DNA of 64,000 nt from Clostridium sp. ZS2-4 (GCF_026719745.1 NZ_JAPPRQ010000011.1:206879-270878); one strand, 5' to 3'. Shown: positions 38,281 to 47,741, counted from the stretch's first letter. The notes: generated by a model not told the origin, from the sequence alone. Numbers and translations: made by a program.

Positions 38281-38310
38281 AATCCATATGAAAAAAAATC
38301 CATATGGATT
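38281..38310. repeat. Second inverted repeat before spoIIIAA
   Basis: AATCCATATG (38281-38290) and its exact inverse CATATGGATT (38301-38310) with an A-rich 10-nt loop, immediately after the terminator. The right arm region ATCCATATGGAT is itself a 12-nt palindrome. Possible operator or leader hairpin for the spoIIIA operon. Confidence 0.6.
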
Positions 38311-38396
38311 AAGTTTTGTTTTGCATTTTTCAATATATTTGGAATAATTTACAATGTATGTAAATAAAAATTTAATAAGAAAGGAGGATAAAAAGT

Positions 38397-39320
38397 ATGA
38401 AAACCAAAGAAATTTTTTATATACTTCCAGAGAGCATAAGAACAATATTAGAGGGTATGAAGAATCTTGAAAAAATGCAGGAAATAAGGATTAAGGCAAA
38501 TAAACCGCTACAAGTATATTTAGGTAAAGATGAAATTGTTACAGAATATCTTATTACAGAAGAAGATATAAATATAATTCTTCAGCGTATGAGCAATTAT
38601 TCAATATACGCTTTCGAAGAAGAGATAAAAAATGGCTATATCACAATAAAGGGTGGACATAGAGTTGGTATATGCGGCTCATGTGTCATAGACAATAACA
38701 AAGTTAAAACAATAAAGAATATTGCATCCTTGAATATTAGAATATGTAGGGAAGTTATTGGATGTTCCGACAGAATAATGCCATATATAGTTGATGGTGA
38801 TAAGGTTTTAAATACTATTGTAATATCTCCACCTAAATGTGGAAAAACAACACTAATACGAGATGTTTCTAGAAATTTATCTGATGGATTTAAGATAGGC
38901 TATATAAAGGTATCAGGAAAAAAAGTGTGCATAATAGATGAAAGGAGTGAAATTGGTGGATGCAGCAATGGCATACCTCAAATGAATGTAGGTATAAGGA
39001 CAGATGTTCTTGACAGCTGTCTGAAAAGTATGGGAATTATGATGGCAATCAGGAGTATGTCGCCAGATGTGATTATATGTGATGAAATAGGAACCTGTAA
39101 AGATATGGAGAGTATACTTGCAGCAATGAATTCAGGAGTTAATTTAATTACAACTATTCATGGATTTGGAGTTGAGGATTTGTATAAAAGATCTGTATTC
39201 AAAGAAATTTTAGATAATAATGTGTTTCAGAGAGCTATAATTCTAAGTGCTTCTAAAGAGGTTGGGAAAATAGAGTATATTTATGATTTTAGCAAAAAAG
39301 AAAAGCTTTGGGGGCGATGA
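38397..39320 (+). CDS. spoIIIAA: Stage III sporulation protein AA (ATPase)
   Basis: Secretion-type ATPase of the mother-cell SpoIIIA complex, the channel that feeds the forespore. 307 residues with Walker A SPPKCGKTTLIRDVSR, KVCIIDERSEIGGCSNGIPQMNVGIRTDVLD, and Walker B SPDVIICDEIGT, all typical of SpoIIIAA. ATG after GAAAGGAGG. First of eight consecutive spoIIIA genes. In Bacillus the operon is sigma-E controlled; a matching promoter is not clear here. Confidence 0.96.
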   Translation: MKTKEIFYILPESIRTILEGMKNLEKMQEIRIKANKPLQVYLGKDEIVTEYLITEEDINIILQRMSNYSIYAFEEEIKNGYITIKGGHRVGICGSCVIDNNKVKTIKNIASLNIRICREVIGCSDRIMPYIVDGDKVLNTIVISPPKCGKTTLIRDVSRNLSDGFKIGYIKVSGKKVCIIDERSEIGGCSNGIPQMNVGIRTDVLDSCLKSMGIMMAIRSMSPDVIICDEIGTCKDMESILAAMNSGVNLITTIHGFGVEDLYKRSVFKEILDNNVFQRAIILSASKEVGKIEYIYDFSKKEKLWGR

Positions 39321-39321
39321 T

Positions 39322-39843
39322 ATGTTTCTAAAGACTTTAGGATGTGTTTTGATTTTAGGAAGTTGTTCTTTAATAGGCGTTATATATGGAGAAAATTTGA
39401 GGAATAGACTTATTCAGTTGAAAGAAATTGAACAAGTTTTATATCAATTAAAAAATGAAATAGTATATACTCATACATCTTTACCAGAAATTTTCTTTCA
39501 TGTAGCACAAAAATGCAATAAGCCAATAAAAAATATATTTTTAGATGTATCCAAATTACTTTATAACAATGAAGTGAATAGTGTATATGAAGGTTTTAGA
39601 AAAGCTATAGAATTAAATAAGGATTTGATTAGTCTTAAGAAAGAAGATCTTGATGTAATTTTAGACTTGGCTAAATCACTAGGTGAATCAGATGTAGAAG
39701 GGCAAAAAAGTATATTGGCTCTATCATTAAATAATTTAAAAAAGCAAGTTAATACTGCAGAGATGATAATGCAGAAAAATATTAAAATGTATAGATATCT
39801 CGGGTTTTCTTTTGGAGCTATATTAGTAATTATGATTTTATAG
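39322..39843 (+). CDS. spoIIIAB: Stage III sporulation protein AB
   Basis: 173-residue membrane-associated protein of the SpoIIIA complex, distantly related to GspF platform proteins. N-terminal helix (LKTLGCVLILGSCSLIGVIYG), soluble helical middle with EQVLYQLKNEIVYTHTSLPEIF, and C-terminal helix (YLGFSFGAILVIMIL). I use the ATG just after the spoIIIAA stop; a longer frame to 39283 runs inside spoIIIAA. GGGGG ribosome-binding site. Confidence 0.93.
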   Translation: MFLKTLGCVLILGSCSLIGVIYGENLRNRLIQLKEIEQVLYQLKNEIVYTHTSLPEIFFHVAQKCNKPIKNIFLDVSKLLYNNEVNSVYEGFRKAIELNKDLISLKKEDLDVILDLAKSLGESDVEGQKSILALSLNNLKKQVNTAEMIMQKNIKMYRYLGFSFGAILVIMIL

Positions 39844-39855
39844 GAGGTAAATGCG

Positions 39856-40053
39856 GTGTTGGATGTCAGTTTAATATTTAAAATTGGGGCTGTGAGCATA
39901 GTGATAATTATACTGGATAAAATTTTAAAAACAACAGGAAAAGATGATTATGCTGTTGTAGCAAATTTAGCTGGAATTGTAATTGTATTAATGATGGTTA
40001 TAGACTTGATAAATAAATTATTTAGTACTGTTAAAACTATGTTCCAATTTTAG
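39856..40053 (+). CDS. spoIIIAC: Stage III sporulation protein AC
   Basis: 65-residue membrane protein with two helices (LIFKIGAVSIVIIILDKIL and VANLAGIVIVLMMVIDLI) and the conserved TGKDDYAV loop. GTG start at 39856 after TAGGAGG. Forms the membrane part of the SpoIIIA channel with AD and AE. Confidence 0.93.
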   Translation: MLDVSLIFKIGAVSIVIIILDKILKTTGKDDYAVVANLAGIVIVLMMVIDLINKLFSTVKTMFQF

Positions 40054-40067
40054 GAGGCTTATTTTAT

Positions 40068-40451
40068 ATGGAAATAATAAAAGTCGTTGGATTTGCATTT
40101 GTGGCACTGTCTATCGTGCTTGTAGTAAAGCATAGAAGAAGTGATTTAGCAGTACATATTAGTTTAGCAGCGGGAATATTAATATTTATATTTATGATAG
40201 ATAAAGTAACATCAGTGCTCCAACTGCTTCAAGAACTTGCGCTTAAAGCGAATATTGACTTTATTTATTTGAATATTGTTTTTAAAATTTTAGGAATTGC
40301 CTATTTAGCATCTTTTTGTAGTGAGATATGTAAGGATGCAGGAGAAAGTAGTCTGGCTTCAAAGGTTGAATTTGCAGGAAAAATATTAATTTTGGTATTA
40401 GCAATTCCTATTCTTATGGCAGTACTCCAAGGTATTTTAAAAATCATGTAA
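40068..40451 (+). CDS. spoIIIAD: Stage III sporulation protein AD
   Basis: 127 residues, three to four helices, with EIIKVVGFAFVALSIVLVVKHRRSDLAVHISLAAG and GIAYLASFCSEICKDAGESSLASKVEFAGK, the conserved SpoIIIAD signature. TAGGAGG ribosome-binding site; 14 nt after spoIIIAC. Confidence 0.95.
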   Translation: MEIIKVVGFAFVALSIVLVVKHRRSDLAVHISLAAGILIFIFMIDKVTSVLQLLQELALKANIDFIYLNIVFKILGIAYLASFCSEICKDAGESSLASKVEFAGKILILVLAIPILMAVLQGILKIM

Positions 40452-40471
40452 TAGAATATGAGGTATAAAAT

Positions 40472-41626
40472 ATGAAGAAGATATTATTTATATTGAGTGT
40501 GATTTTATTATTCCCCTTAGCCAATGTACAAGCCTCTGTTGAAAATCCATTGTTGGATAGCAAAGATAATATGCGAGTTGAACAATTGTATGATTATATA
40601 AACAATATGAAAACGGAATATGAAATTTTAAACGATGTTGATGTTAGAACATATGTTAAAGAATACATGAAAAGTGGAGATGGAAAATTTTCAAAAAAGA
40701 AAATTATGAGAGCTTTAATAACATATGGATTTAAAGAGGTAGTTGCATCTGGTAAATTGATGGCTATGATAATAATAATATGTATAATTTGCGCCTTAAT
40801 CAGTAATCTGGAGAATGCTTTTAGTAATGATAATTTATCTAATATTGCATATTTTGCATGTTATGCACTACTAATAGTACTTATATCGAAAAATTTCTAT
40901 ATAGGAGTAACTGTTGCTAAGGATGCAATTAAAGGTATGACTGATTTTATGGCTGCGCTTATACCGATACTTTTAATGCTTTTAGCTAGCGTAGGTGGTT
41001 TTACACAGGCAGCTGTCATGGACCCAATAGTAATTGGAATAACCAATATCAGTGCAAGAGTATTTGTAGATTTAATTATACCCATAATTGGAATGTCCTT
41101 TGTTATGCAATTTGTAAATAATATTTCAGAGGATTTTAAGATTAATAATTTATCTAAATTACTGAATCAAGTAGTACTTTGGACACAGGGAATTATAATG
41201 ACTGTATTCATAGGTATTGTAACAATAAGGGGAATAACTACTTCAACCATAGATGCTGTTGCAGAGAAAACTGTAAAATTTGCAGTGGACAACTTCATAC
41301 CTATAGTAGGGAAAAGTTTATCTGATGCAATATCAACAGTTGCAGGATATTCGTTGCTTTTGAAAAATGCTTTAAGCGGTATAGGATTGATTATTCTGAT
41401 TATAATTATAATTTTTCCAATAATAAAGATGCTTCTAATGGCTTTCATATATAAAATCACTGCTGCTTTAATAGAACCAGTAAGTGATAAAAGACTAGTT
41501 AAATGTATTGGTTCAGCAGGAGATTCCCTTATATTGATTACATCTTGTTTAATTAGTGTATCAGTCATGTTTTTTATAATCGTATCTATTATTGCATCAG
41601 CAGGAAAAATTGTTATTGGTGGATAG
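40472..41626 (+). CDS. spoIIIAE: Stage III sporulation protein AE
   Basis: 384 residues with a cleavable-looking signal (KKILFILSVILLFPLANVQAS) and about seven to eight helices; conserved segments KGMTDFMAALIPILLMLLASVGG and PLLDPIV-like MDPIVIGITNISARVFVDLIIPI. Largest membrane protein of the SpoIIIA complex. GAGGTA ribosome-binding site. Confidence 0.95.
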   Translation: MKKILFILSVILLFPLANVQASVENPLLDSKDNMRVEQLYDYINNMKTEYEILNDVDVRTYVKEYMKSGDGKFSKKKIMRALITYGFKEVVASGKLMAMIIIICIICALISNLENAFSNDNLSNIAYFACYALLIVLISKNFYIGVTVAKDAIKGMTDFMAALIPILLMLLASVGGFTQAAVMDPIVIGITNISARVFVDLIIPIIGMSFVMQFVNNISEDFKINNLSKLLNQVVLWTQGIIMTVFIGIVTIRGITTSTIDAVAEKTVKFAVDNFIPIVGKSLSDAISTVAGYSLLLKNALSGIGLIILIIIIIFPIIKMLLMAFIYKITAALIEPVSDKRLVKCIGSAGDSLILITSCLISVSVMFFIIVSIIASAGKIVIGG

Positions 41627-41642
41627 GAGGAGCTGAAAATAT

Positions 41643-42227
41643 ATGCTGGAACATCTTAAACTATGGGTAATTAATATTTGTACAGCAGTTTTTTTCATTA
41701 CAGCTGTGGAAATGATATTGCCTGATAACAAAATGAAAAAATATGCAAAATTTGTTTTAGGTTTGATTTTAATAACTGTTATTGTAAACCCAATAATTAA
41801 GATATTCAACAATGATTTTAATGTGGAGAGTTATGTTAATTCAGCGTCTAAATATTTTGAAGGGAAAGAATATGCAAAAGATTATGATAAATATAAGGTG
41901 AGCAGCATAGATAATACTGTGAGTGTGTTTTCTCAAAATTTAGAAAACTTGTGCATTAAAAAATTGAAGGAAAAATTCCCTAAAGACAATTGTGAAGTTA
42001 TAGTAGATGCAGGGTATGATGCGAAATCGGAAAACTTTGTAATAAATATTATAAATGTAGGAATAACAGAAGGTAAAGTAAAAAAAATTAAAAAAATTAG
42101 AATAAATGACAGCAAAGAAGTTAGTAATTTGGAATTTGAGGATTACAAAAAAAGTAATGTAATCAAGGAATACCTAAGTGAGCTTATGAATATTCCAACA
42201 GATAAAATCAAGGTTTATAAAACATAG
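41643..42227 (+). CDS. spoIIIAF: Stage III sporulation protein AF
   Basis: 194 residues: two N-terminal helices (LWVINICTAVFFITAVEMILP and YAKFVLGLILITVIVNPII) and an extracytoplasmic domain of about 125 residues ending YLSELMNIPTDKIKVY, as in the family. AGGAGG ribosome-binding site. Member of the ring-forming part of the SpoIIIA apparatus. Confidence 0.93.
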   Translation: MLEHLKLWVINICTAVFFITAVEMILPDNKMKKYAKFVLGLILITVIVNPIIKIFNNDFNVESYVNSASKYFEGKEYAKDYDKYKVSSIDNTVSVFSQNLENLCIKKLKEKFPKDNCEVIVDAGYDAKSENFVINIINVGITEGKVKKIKKIRINDSKEVSNLEFEDYKKSNVIKEYLSELMNIPTDKIKVYKT

Positions 42228-42274
42228 AATTTACAATATTTTAAGGGGATCAATTAAAAAAAGAGGGTGAGAAA

Positions 42275-42913
42275 ATGAGTATAAAGAAAATTTTTGATGT
42301 AAACAAAATATCTGATAAGGTTAAGAATAATAAGTCAAAGAGTATTACAAATTTAATAATTTTAGCTTTAATAGGAATATTACTGGCCATGCTTAGTAAT
42401 GTATTTAAAAGTACTACAGCAAGTACTGATGTTTTAAATCCTAATAATATGAAAAATGGTAAGGCAATTGCAGAACAGAAAAAAGATGATGAATCAGTAA
42501 CAAATGAAGAATATAGAGATGGACAAAAAGAAATGGAATTAAAACTGAAGGATATTTTAGAAAATATTAAAGGGGTTGGTAAAGTAAAAGTAATGATATA
42601 TTTTAAAGGAGGTGAAGAACAAGTACCTGCTTTAAATATTAATGATTCTACAAGTCATACTGAAGAAAAAGATGTTGAGGGAGGAACAAGAAATATTACA
42701 CAAAACAATGACGGAAGAACAGTTGTAATGATGAATACTGAAAATGGAAGTGAGCCTTTGATATTAAAAAAGTATAATCCGGAAATTACAGGAGTATGTG
42801 TGGTTGCAGAAGGAGCAGAAGATAATCTTATAAAGCTTCAGATTCAGAAGGCTGTCATAAATTTATTCGGATTAAAAGAAAATAAAGTTAATGTTTATCC
42901 TATGAAAAAATAA
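42275..42913 (+). CDS. spoIIIAG: Stage III sporulation protein AG
   Basis: 212 residues: one helix (SITNLIILALIGILLAMLSNVF) then an extracytoplasmic ring-building domain with LKDILENIKGVGKVKVMIYFKGGEE and PEITGVCVVAEGAEDNLIKLQIQKAVINLFGL, typical of SpoIIIAG. It forms a large ring in the intermembrane space. Ribosome-binding site GAGGGTGAG; 47-nt gap from spoIIIAF without a terminator. Confidence 0.95.
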   Translation: MSIKKIFDVNKISDKVKNNKSKSITNLIILALIGILLAMLSNVFKSTTASTDVLNPNNMKNGKAIAEQKKDDESVTNEEYRDGQKEMELKLKDILENIKGVGKVKVMIYFKGGEEQVPALNINDSTSHTEEKDVEGGTRNITQNNDGRTVVMMNTENGSEPLILKKYNPEITGVCVVAEGAEDNLIKLQIQKAVINLFGLKENKVNVYPMKK

Positions 42914-42985
42914 CATATATTTTGAAGATTCAGCATATTAATTTTTTAGAAAGATAATTTAGAAGAGGAAATGGGAGGAATTTAA

Positions 42986-43498
42986 ATGAACAAAAAACAA
43001 GGTGTTATTATTGTTGTCTTATTGGCACTTATAGTGTCTGCAGGAATAGCAGCTACAAAGTTAAATTCTGACTTGGATTACGTAGCTGGTAATGACTTGT
43101 CAAATGGCAAGAGTACTGTTTCTATCAATGATTCAAGTAAAAAGAATTCTTCAAGTAGTTTTTTCCAAGAACAGCAGCTTATAAGAGACAATGAAGAAGC
43201 TCAAACTCTTCAAAGCATAAAATCCTTAATCGATGATGAAAACATAACAAAAGAGGAACGAGCAGAGTTATCTAATAGATATAAAGAACTAGCACTAGCT
43301 GGACCAAAGCAATCACAGATTGAAACAGTATTAAAAGCAAAAGGTTATGAAGATGCACTTTGCTATGTTCAAGAAAATAAAGTAACAGTTATAGTAAAAT
43401 CTCCTAAGGAGTTGACAGCAGGACAGAAAAATCAAATCCAAGATGTTGTTATGGATGTAACTAAAATAAGAGATGTTGAAATACAATTTAAAGAATAA
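42986..43498 (+). CDS. spoIIIAH: Stage III sporulation protein AH
   Basis: 170 residues: N-terminal helix (GVIIVVLLALIVSAGIAATKL), a charged linker, and a YscJ-like domain (about 90-170, ETVLKAKGYEDALCYVQENKVTVIVKSP). Docks with SpoIIQ of the forespore across the septum. GGGAGGA ribosome-binding site. Last spoIIIA gene. Confidence 0.95.
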   Translation: MNKKQGVIIVVLLALIVSAGIAATKLNSDLDYVAGNDLSNGKSTVSINDSSKKNSSSSFFQEQQLIRDNEEAQTLQSIKSLIDDENITKEERAELSNRYKELALAGPKQSQIETVLKAKGYEDALCYVQENKVTVIVKSPKELTAGQKNQIQDVVMDVTKIRDVEIQFKE

Positions 43499-43583
43499 TT
43501 ATGTTTGTAAAATAATACTCTATTTGATATAATAAGCATATGAGTAATTTGTTTTGAAAAATCAAAGCAAAGGAGGTACAAAA

Positions 43584-43976
43584 ATGGACGAAAATGTAAA
43601 GAAAGAGATGGAAATGGGAATTGTTAAAATATCAGATGAAGTAGTAGAGGTAATTGCAGGTTTGGCAGCTTCTGAAATAGATGGAATTGAGGGAATGAGT
43701 GCTACTTTAGTTGGTGGAATAACTCAAATGTTAAGTGGTAAGAAAAATGCATCTAAAGGCGTAAAAGTAAACGTTGGAGAAGAAAGTGCAACTATAGATT
43801 TGTATGTTGTAGTGAAATATGGGGTTAAAATCCAAGAGGTAGCTGAAAAAGTACAAGAAAACGTAAAGAAGTCAGTTGAATCAATGACTGGATTAAATGT
43901 ATCAGCAGTTAATGTTTATGTTCAAAATGTAGTACTTCCTAAGGTGGAGGAAACTATCAAAGAAAAAGAAGATTAA
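43584..43976 (+). CDS. Asp23/Gls24 family envelope stress protein (YqhY-like)
   Basis: 130 residues: GIVKISDEVVEVIAGLAASEIDGIEGMS opening and VNVGEESATIDLYVVVKYGVKIQEVAEKVQENVKKSVESMTGLNVSAVNVYVQNV, diagnostic of Asp23. In Firmicutes this yqhY gene lies between spoIIIAH (or accB/accC) and nusB and is linked to control of lipid synthesis. Start ATG 43584 follows AAAGGAGG; a TTG upstream at 43554 precedes it. Ends at a hairpin terminator. Confidence 0.92.
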   Translation: MDENVKKEMEMGIVKISDEVVEVIAGLAASEIDGIEGMSATLVGGITQMLSGKKNASKGVKVNVGEESATIDLYVVVKYGVKIQEVAEKVQENVKKSVESMTGLNVSAVNVYVQNVVLPKVEETIKEKED

Positions 43977-43982
43977 ATTACT

Positions 43983-44010
43983 ACACCCTCTGAAAACAGA
44001 GGGTGTTTCC
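43983..44010 (+). terminator. Intrinsic terminator after the Asp23 gene
   Basis: ACACCCTCTG (43983-43992) and CAGAGGGTGT (43997-44006), a GC-rich 10-bp stem with an A4 loop; short T run follows. Confidence 0.8.
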
Positions 44011-44100
44011 ATGTTTAAAAGTGTATAAGAATAAATAAGTTGACAATAATTAAATTATGGGTAAAAATTGTATTGTTAAGTACAAAAACAGGAGGAAATT

Positions 44101-44502
44101 ATGAACAGAAGAAAATCAAGAGAAATTGCTATGAAATTATTATTTGAAAAGACAATTAATAAAGGTGAATATGAGGAAATTGTAAAGAATTTTAAAGAGA
44201 ATACTGAAATTGATTTGAATGATGTAGATTTTAAGTATATTGAAACTATCATTAAAGGAATTGACGAGGATGTTGAAACTATCGATGAGAAGATAGAAGA
44301 AAATTTAAAAAAATGGAAGCTCAATAGATTGTCTAAGGTAGATTTATCAATATTAAGACTTTCAACTTATGAGATTTTATTTGTTGATGAAATACCAGAT
44401 AAAGTTGCAGTTAATGAGGGAATCGAGTTAGCTAAAAAATACTCTGACAGCAATTCCCCAGGATTTATAAATGGTGTACTTGCAAATATGATTAAACAGT
44501 AA
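44101..44502 (+). CDS. nusB: Transcription antitermination factor NusB
   Basis: RNA-binding helical protein that works with S10 (NusE) on boxA in rRNA operons. 133 residues: [16 protein letters not shown] opening, [22 protein letters not shown] and [29 protein letters not shown] are typical. AGGAGG 6 nt before ATG. First gene of the nusB-folD-xseA-xseB-ispA operon. Confidence 0.97.
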   Translation: MNRRKSREIAMKLLFEKTINKGEYEEIVKNFKENTEIDLNDVDFKYIETIIKGIDEDVETIDEKIEENLKKWKLNRLSKVDLSILRLSTYEILFVDEIPDKVAVNEGIELAKKYSDSNSPGFINGVLANMIKQ

Positions 44503-44525
44503 AATATTTTACTAGGGGGCTAATT

Positions 44526-45362
44526 ATGGGAAAAATATTAGATGGGAAATTGCTTGCAGAAAAATATAGAGAAGAAATTAAAAATAAAATCCAGGGAAAA
44601 GTGAATTCAGGCTATCAACCTCCATGCATGGCTAATATTTTAGTGGGCAATGATGGGGGATCAGTGTACTATGTAAACAATCAAAATAAATTATGCTCTA
44701 AGCTAGGGGTTAAAGTAAGGAGCATATCTTTAGATGAGAATATTAGTGAGGATGAGCTTGTTGGCATAATTGAAAAATTAAACAATGATAAGGAAGTTAA
44801 GGGAATAATTCTTCAATTGCCTCTTCCTAAGGGCTTAAATGAAGCTTATATAACTTCTAAAATATGCTATGAAAAAGATATTGATGGATTAAGCAGTGTA
44901 AGTGCGGGAAGGTTTTATAAAGGCGAAAAATCCTTTATACCATGCACACCTAAAGGAATTATTGAATTAATAAAAAGTGCTAATATTGATATGGAAGGAA
45001 AACGTGCGGTAGTAATAGGAAGAAGTAACATAGTAGGAAAGCCAGCAGCACAGTTATTGCTTAATGAAAATGCCACTGTAACTATTTGTCATTCAAAAAC
45101 AAAAGGCTTAAAGGAAATTTGCAGAGAGGCAGACATACTAGTATGTGCAATGGGAAAACCAGGATTTATTACTAAGGAGTATATTAAAGAAGAAGCTGTA
45201 GTTATAGATGTAGGAACAACTATGGTTGATGGAAAGATTAAAGGTGATGTGTGCTTTGATGAAGTTGTAGAAAAGGCGGCTTTTGTAACTCCTGTTCCAG
45301 GAGGGGTAGGAGCTATGACTACTACTATGCTTTTAAAAAATCTTTGTGAAGGGTTAGCGTAG
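44526..45362 (+). CDS. folD: Methylenetetrahydrofolate dehydrogenase/cyclohydrolase FolD
   Basis: Bifunctional one-carbon enzyme interconverting methylene- and formyl-tetrahydrofolate. Motifs: YYVNNQNKLCSKLGV (catalytic YxxxK-like region with Tyr and Lys), IILQLPLPKGL, KDIDGLS, FIPCTPKGI, VVIGRSNIVGKP, and TPVPGGVGAMTTTML. 278 residues, normal. Reduced cofactor choice (NAD or NADP) cannot be told by eye. 23 nt after nusB. Confidence 0.97.
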   Translation: MGKILDGKLLAEKYREEIKNKIQGKVNSGYQPPCMANILVGNDGGSVYYVNNQNKLCSKLGVKVRSISLDENISEDELVGIIEKLNNDKEVKGIILQLPLPKGLNEAYITSKICYEKDIDGLSSVSAGRFYKGEKSFIPCTPKGIIELIKSANIDMEGKRAVVIGRSNIVGKPAAQLLLNENATVTICHSKTKGLKEICREADILVCAMGKPGFITKEYIKEEAVVIDVGTTMVDGKIKGDVCFDEVVEKAAFVTPVPGGVGAMTTTMLLKNLCEGLA

Positions 45363-45363
45363 A

Positions 45364-46572
45364 ATGCATATAAAAACTTTAACTGTCTCTCAATTAAACA
45401 GCTATATAAAAAAAGTTTTGGACAATGATTTTATTTTAAAAAATGCATGTATTAAAGGAGAAATTTCAAATTTAAAATTGCACAGCAGTGGCCATATGTA
45501 TTTTTCGTTAAAGGATGAATATGGAAAAATAAACTGCATAATGTTTAAATCTAATGTGAGTTCTATAAATTTTAATCCACAAGATGGAGACAGAGTTATA
45601 ATTGAAGGCAGAGTATCTGTATATACTAAGGATGGAGTATATCAATTTTATTGTGAAAAAATGAAACAGGATGGTATAGGTGACTTGTTTCTTACTTTTG
45701 AGAAATTGAAAGAAAAGCTTTCTAAAGAGGGAATTTTTGATGAGAGTCATAAAAAGAATATTCCTCAATATCCTAAAAAAATTGGAATTGTCACATCCTC
45801 TACGGGTGCAGCCATAAGGGATATAATAAATGTAGCCAAGAGAAGAAATTCTAGGATGGATTTATTAATATACCCCGCATTGGTTCAAGGGGAAAAGGCT
45901 AGTTTGGATTTAATAAAAGGAATTGAATATTTTGATAAGCGAGAAGATATTGACATAATAATTTTGGCTAGAGGGGGAGGCTCAATAGAGGAACTTTGGG
46001 CCTTTAATAATGAGAATTTAGCTTATGCAGTGTACAATTGCAGTAAGCCTATTATTAGTGGTGTGGGTCACGAAACGGATTTTACAATTTGTGATTTTGT
46101 AAGTGATTTCAGAGCGCCAACTCCCTCAGCAGCCGCTGAAATTGCTGTATTTAATCAGGTTGATGTTAACAACAGGATTCAGAATTATGAAGATATATTA
46201 TTCTATGGGGTTCATAAAACCTTGAATAATAAATTAAATGATTTAAAGTATTTAAATAATCGTTTGAAACTTTATAATCCAACAAATTACATAGCAAATC
46301 AATATATTAAAGTTGATAATCTAATGCAAAATCTTACTTATAAGATTAATGGGAGAATTGATTTTGAAAAGGGACGTTTGGAAAAAGTAAATTCTTTGCT
46401 TTGTGCACATAACCCATTAAATGTATTGAATAAAGGCTATTCGGTAATACAAGATTCTCAAAATAAAATTGTTAGTACTTCTCAGCAAATTAAAGAATTA
46501 AAAGGAATAAAAATTATATTTAAGGATGGTAAAATTAAAGCTAATATAGGTGATGTGGAAGATATAAAGTAA
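45364..46572 (+). CDS. xseA: Exodeoxyribonuclease VII large subunit
   Basis: Catalytic subunit of a processive single-strand DNA exonuclease. N-terminal OB fold (KGEISNLKLHSSGHMYFSLKDE), catalytic domain with GIVTSSTGAAIRDI, ILARGGGSIEELWAFN, and ISGVGHETDFTICDFVSDFRAPTPSAAAE, then coiled coil (about 270-345). 402 residues. ATG 2 nt after the folD stop. Partner xseB follows. Confidence 0.97.
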   Translation: MHIKTLTVSQLNSYIKKVLDNDFILKNACIKGEISNLKLHSSGHMYFSLKDEYGKINCIMFKSNVSSINFNPQDGDRVIIEGRVSVYTKDGVYQFYCEKMKQDGIGDLFLTFEKLKEKLSKEGIFDESHKKNIPQYPKKIGIVTSSTGAAIRDIINVAKRRNSRMDLLIYPALVQGEKASLDLIKGIEYFDKREDIDIIILARGGGSIEELWAFNNENLAYAVYNCSKPIISGVGHETDFTICDFVSDFRAPTPSAAAEIAVFNQVDVNNRIQNYEDILFYGVHKTLNNKLNDLKYLNNRLKLYNPTNYIANQYIKVDNLMQNLTYKINGRIDFEKGRLEKVNSLLCAHNPLNVLNKGYSVIQDSQNKIVSTSQQIKELKGIKIIFKDGKIKANIGDVEDIK

Positions 46573-46587
46573 ATTGGAGGTTCTATT

Positions 46588-46809
46588 ATGGCCAGGAAAA
46601 AAGAATCTTTTGAAAGCTTGATGACACAAGTAGAAGATATTATAAATATTATGGAAAATGAAGAGGATTCTCTAGAAAATTCCATAAAAAATTATGAAGA
46701 AGGTATAAAGCTTTGTAATAAGCTTTATAAAATATTAAACGAAGCCGAAGGAAAAATAAAGATTTTAACAAAAGAGGGAGAAAAAGATTTTACAGAGGTT
46801 GATGAATGA
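46588..46809 (+). CDS. xseB: Exodeoxyribonuclease VII small subunit
   Basis: 73 residues forming a helical hairpin: KESFESLMTQVEDIINIMENEEDSLENSIKNYEEGIKLCNKLYKILNEAEGKIKIL is the standard XseB pattern. TTGGAGG ribosome-binding site. Directly precedes ispA, the common Firmicute order. Confidence 0.96.
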   Translation: MARKKESFESLMTQVEDIINIMENEEDSLENSIKNYEEGIKLCNKLYKILNEAEGKIKILTKEGEKDFTEVDE

Positions 46810-46810
46810 T

Positions 46811-47683
46811 ATGACAATTAATAAGCTTAAGAAAGAAATGAATTTATGGCTTAATGATTACTTTGATAAAAAGGGTTCATATAATAAAATAATATATGAT
46901 GCAATGAAATATAGTATAGAAGTTGGTGGAAAGCGTATACGACCAATTTTAATGCTTTTTACATATAATACATATAAAGAAGATTACAGGGAAATAATAC
47001 CCGTGGCAGCTGCTTTAGAAATGATCCATACTTATTCACTGATACATGATGATCTTCCGGCTATGGATAATGATGATTTGAGAAGAGGAAAACCGACAAA
47101 TCATAAAGTATATGGAGATGCTATAGCTATTTTAGCTGGTGATGGACTTCTAAATGAAGCTATGAATTTACTTTTTGATTATTGTTTATTAAATCCCCAA
47201 AAGCATATCATAGAAGCATGCAGAGTGGTTTCAATGGCTTCAGGAGTAGAAGGAATGATTGGCGGTCAGGTAGTAGATATAATGAGTGAAGGTAAGAACA
47301 TAAGTGAAGAAAAATTAAGTTATATGCACAGCAGAAAAACAGGAGCCTTAATTAAAGGAGCAATTATATCTGGAGCTATTTTAGGAGAAGCTGAAGAAAA
47401 AGATGTTAAGCTATTGTCTGAGTTTGGAGAAAAATTAGGATTGGCTTTTCAAATTAAAGACGATATTCTGGATGTTGTTGGTGATGTAAAAGTTTTGGGG
47501 AAAAAAGTAAACAGCGATAAGGATAATAATAAAACTACTTTTATATCAAAATATGGCTTGGACAAGTGCAAGAATATGTGTGAGCAGTTAACAGAAGAAT
47601 GTTTGCAAATATTGGATAGTTTAGGGAAGAACACTAGCAATTTAAAAGAAATAACTAGTTTTCTTTTAAAAAGAGAATTTTAA
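46811..47683 (+). CDS. ispA: Farnesyl/geranyl diphosphate synthase (polyprenyl synthetase family)
   Basis: Joins isopentenyl diphosphate units to make farnesyl diphosphate. First Asp-rich motif IHDDLPAMDND, GGKRIRPIL substrate motif, second motif KDDILDVVGD. About 290 residues. Alternative starts at 46802 and 46799 overlap xseB; I prefer ATG 46811, reading out of the xseB stop. It ends the nusB operon and is followed by the OLE RNA, then dxs. Confidence 0.94.
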   Translation: MTINKLKKEMNLWLNDYFDKKGSYNKIIYDAMKYSIEVGGKRIRPILMLFTYNTYKEDYREIIPVAAALEMIHTYSLIHDDLPAMDNDDLRRGKPTNHKVYGDAIAILAGDGLLNEAMNLLFDYCLLNPQKHIIEACRVVSMASGVEGMIGGQVVDIMSEGKNISEEKLSYMHSRKTGALIKGAIISGAILGEAEEKDVKLLSEFGEKLGLAFQIKDDILDVVGDVKVLGKKVNSDKDNNKTTFISKYGLDKCKNMCEQLTEECLQILDSLGKNTSNLKEITSFLLKREF

Positions 47684-47741
47684 TAAAAAGCTATATAAAC
47701 GGTTTATATCTATATTTATACTAGAATGGTGTAAACAAATT

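Noticed and set aside
38330..38396. Sigma-E-like promoter before spoIIIAA (CAATATA, 14 nt, CAATGTAT)
   Set aside because: Match to the consensus is too weak to annotate.
41167..41568. Long minus-strand frame in spoIIIAE
   Set aside because: Antisense shadow of a membrane-protein gene.
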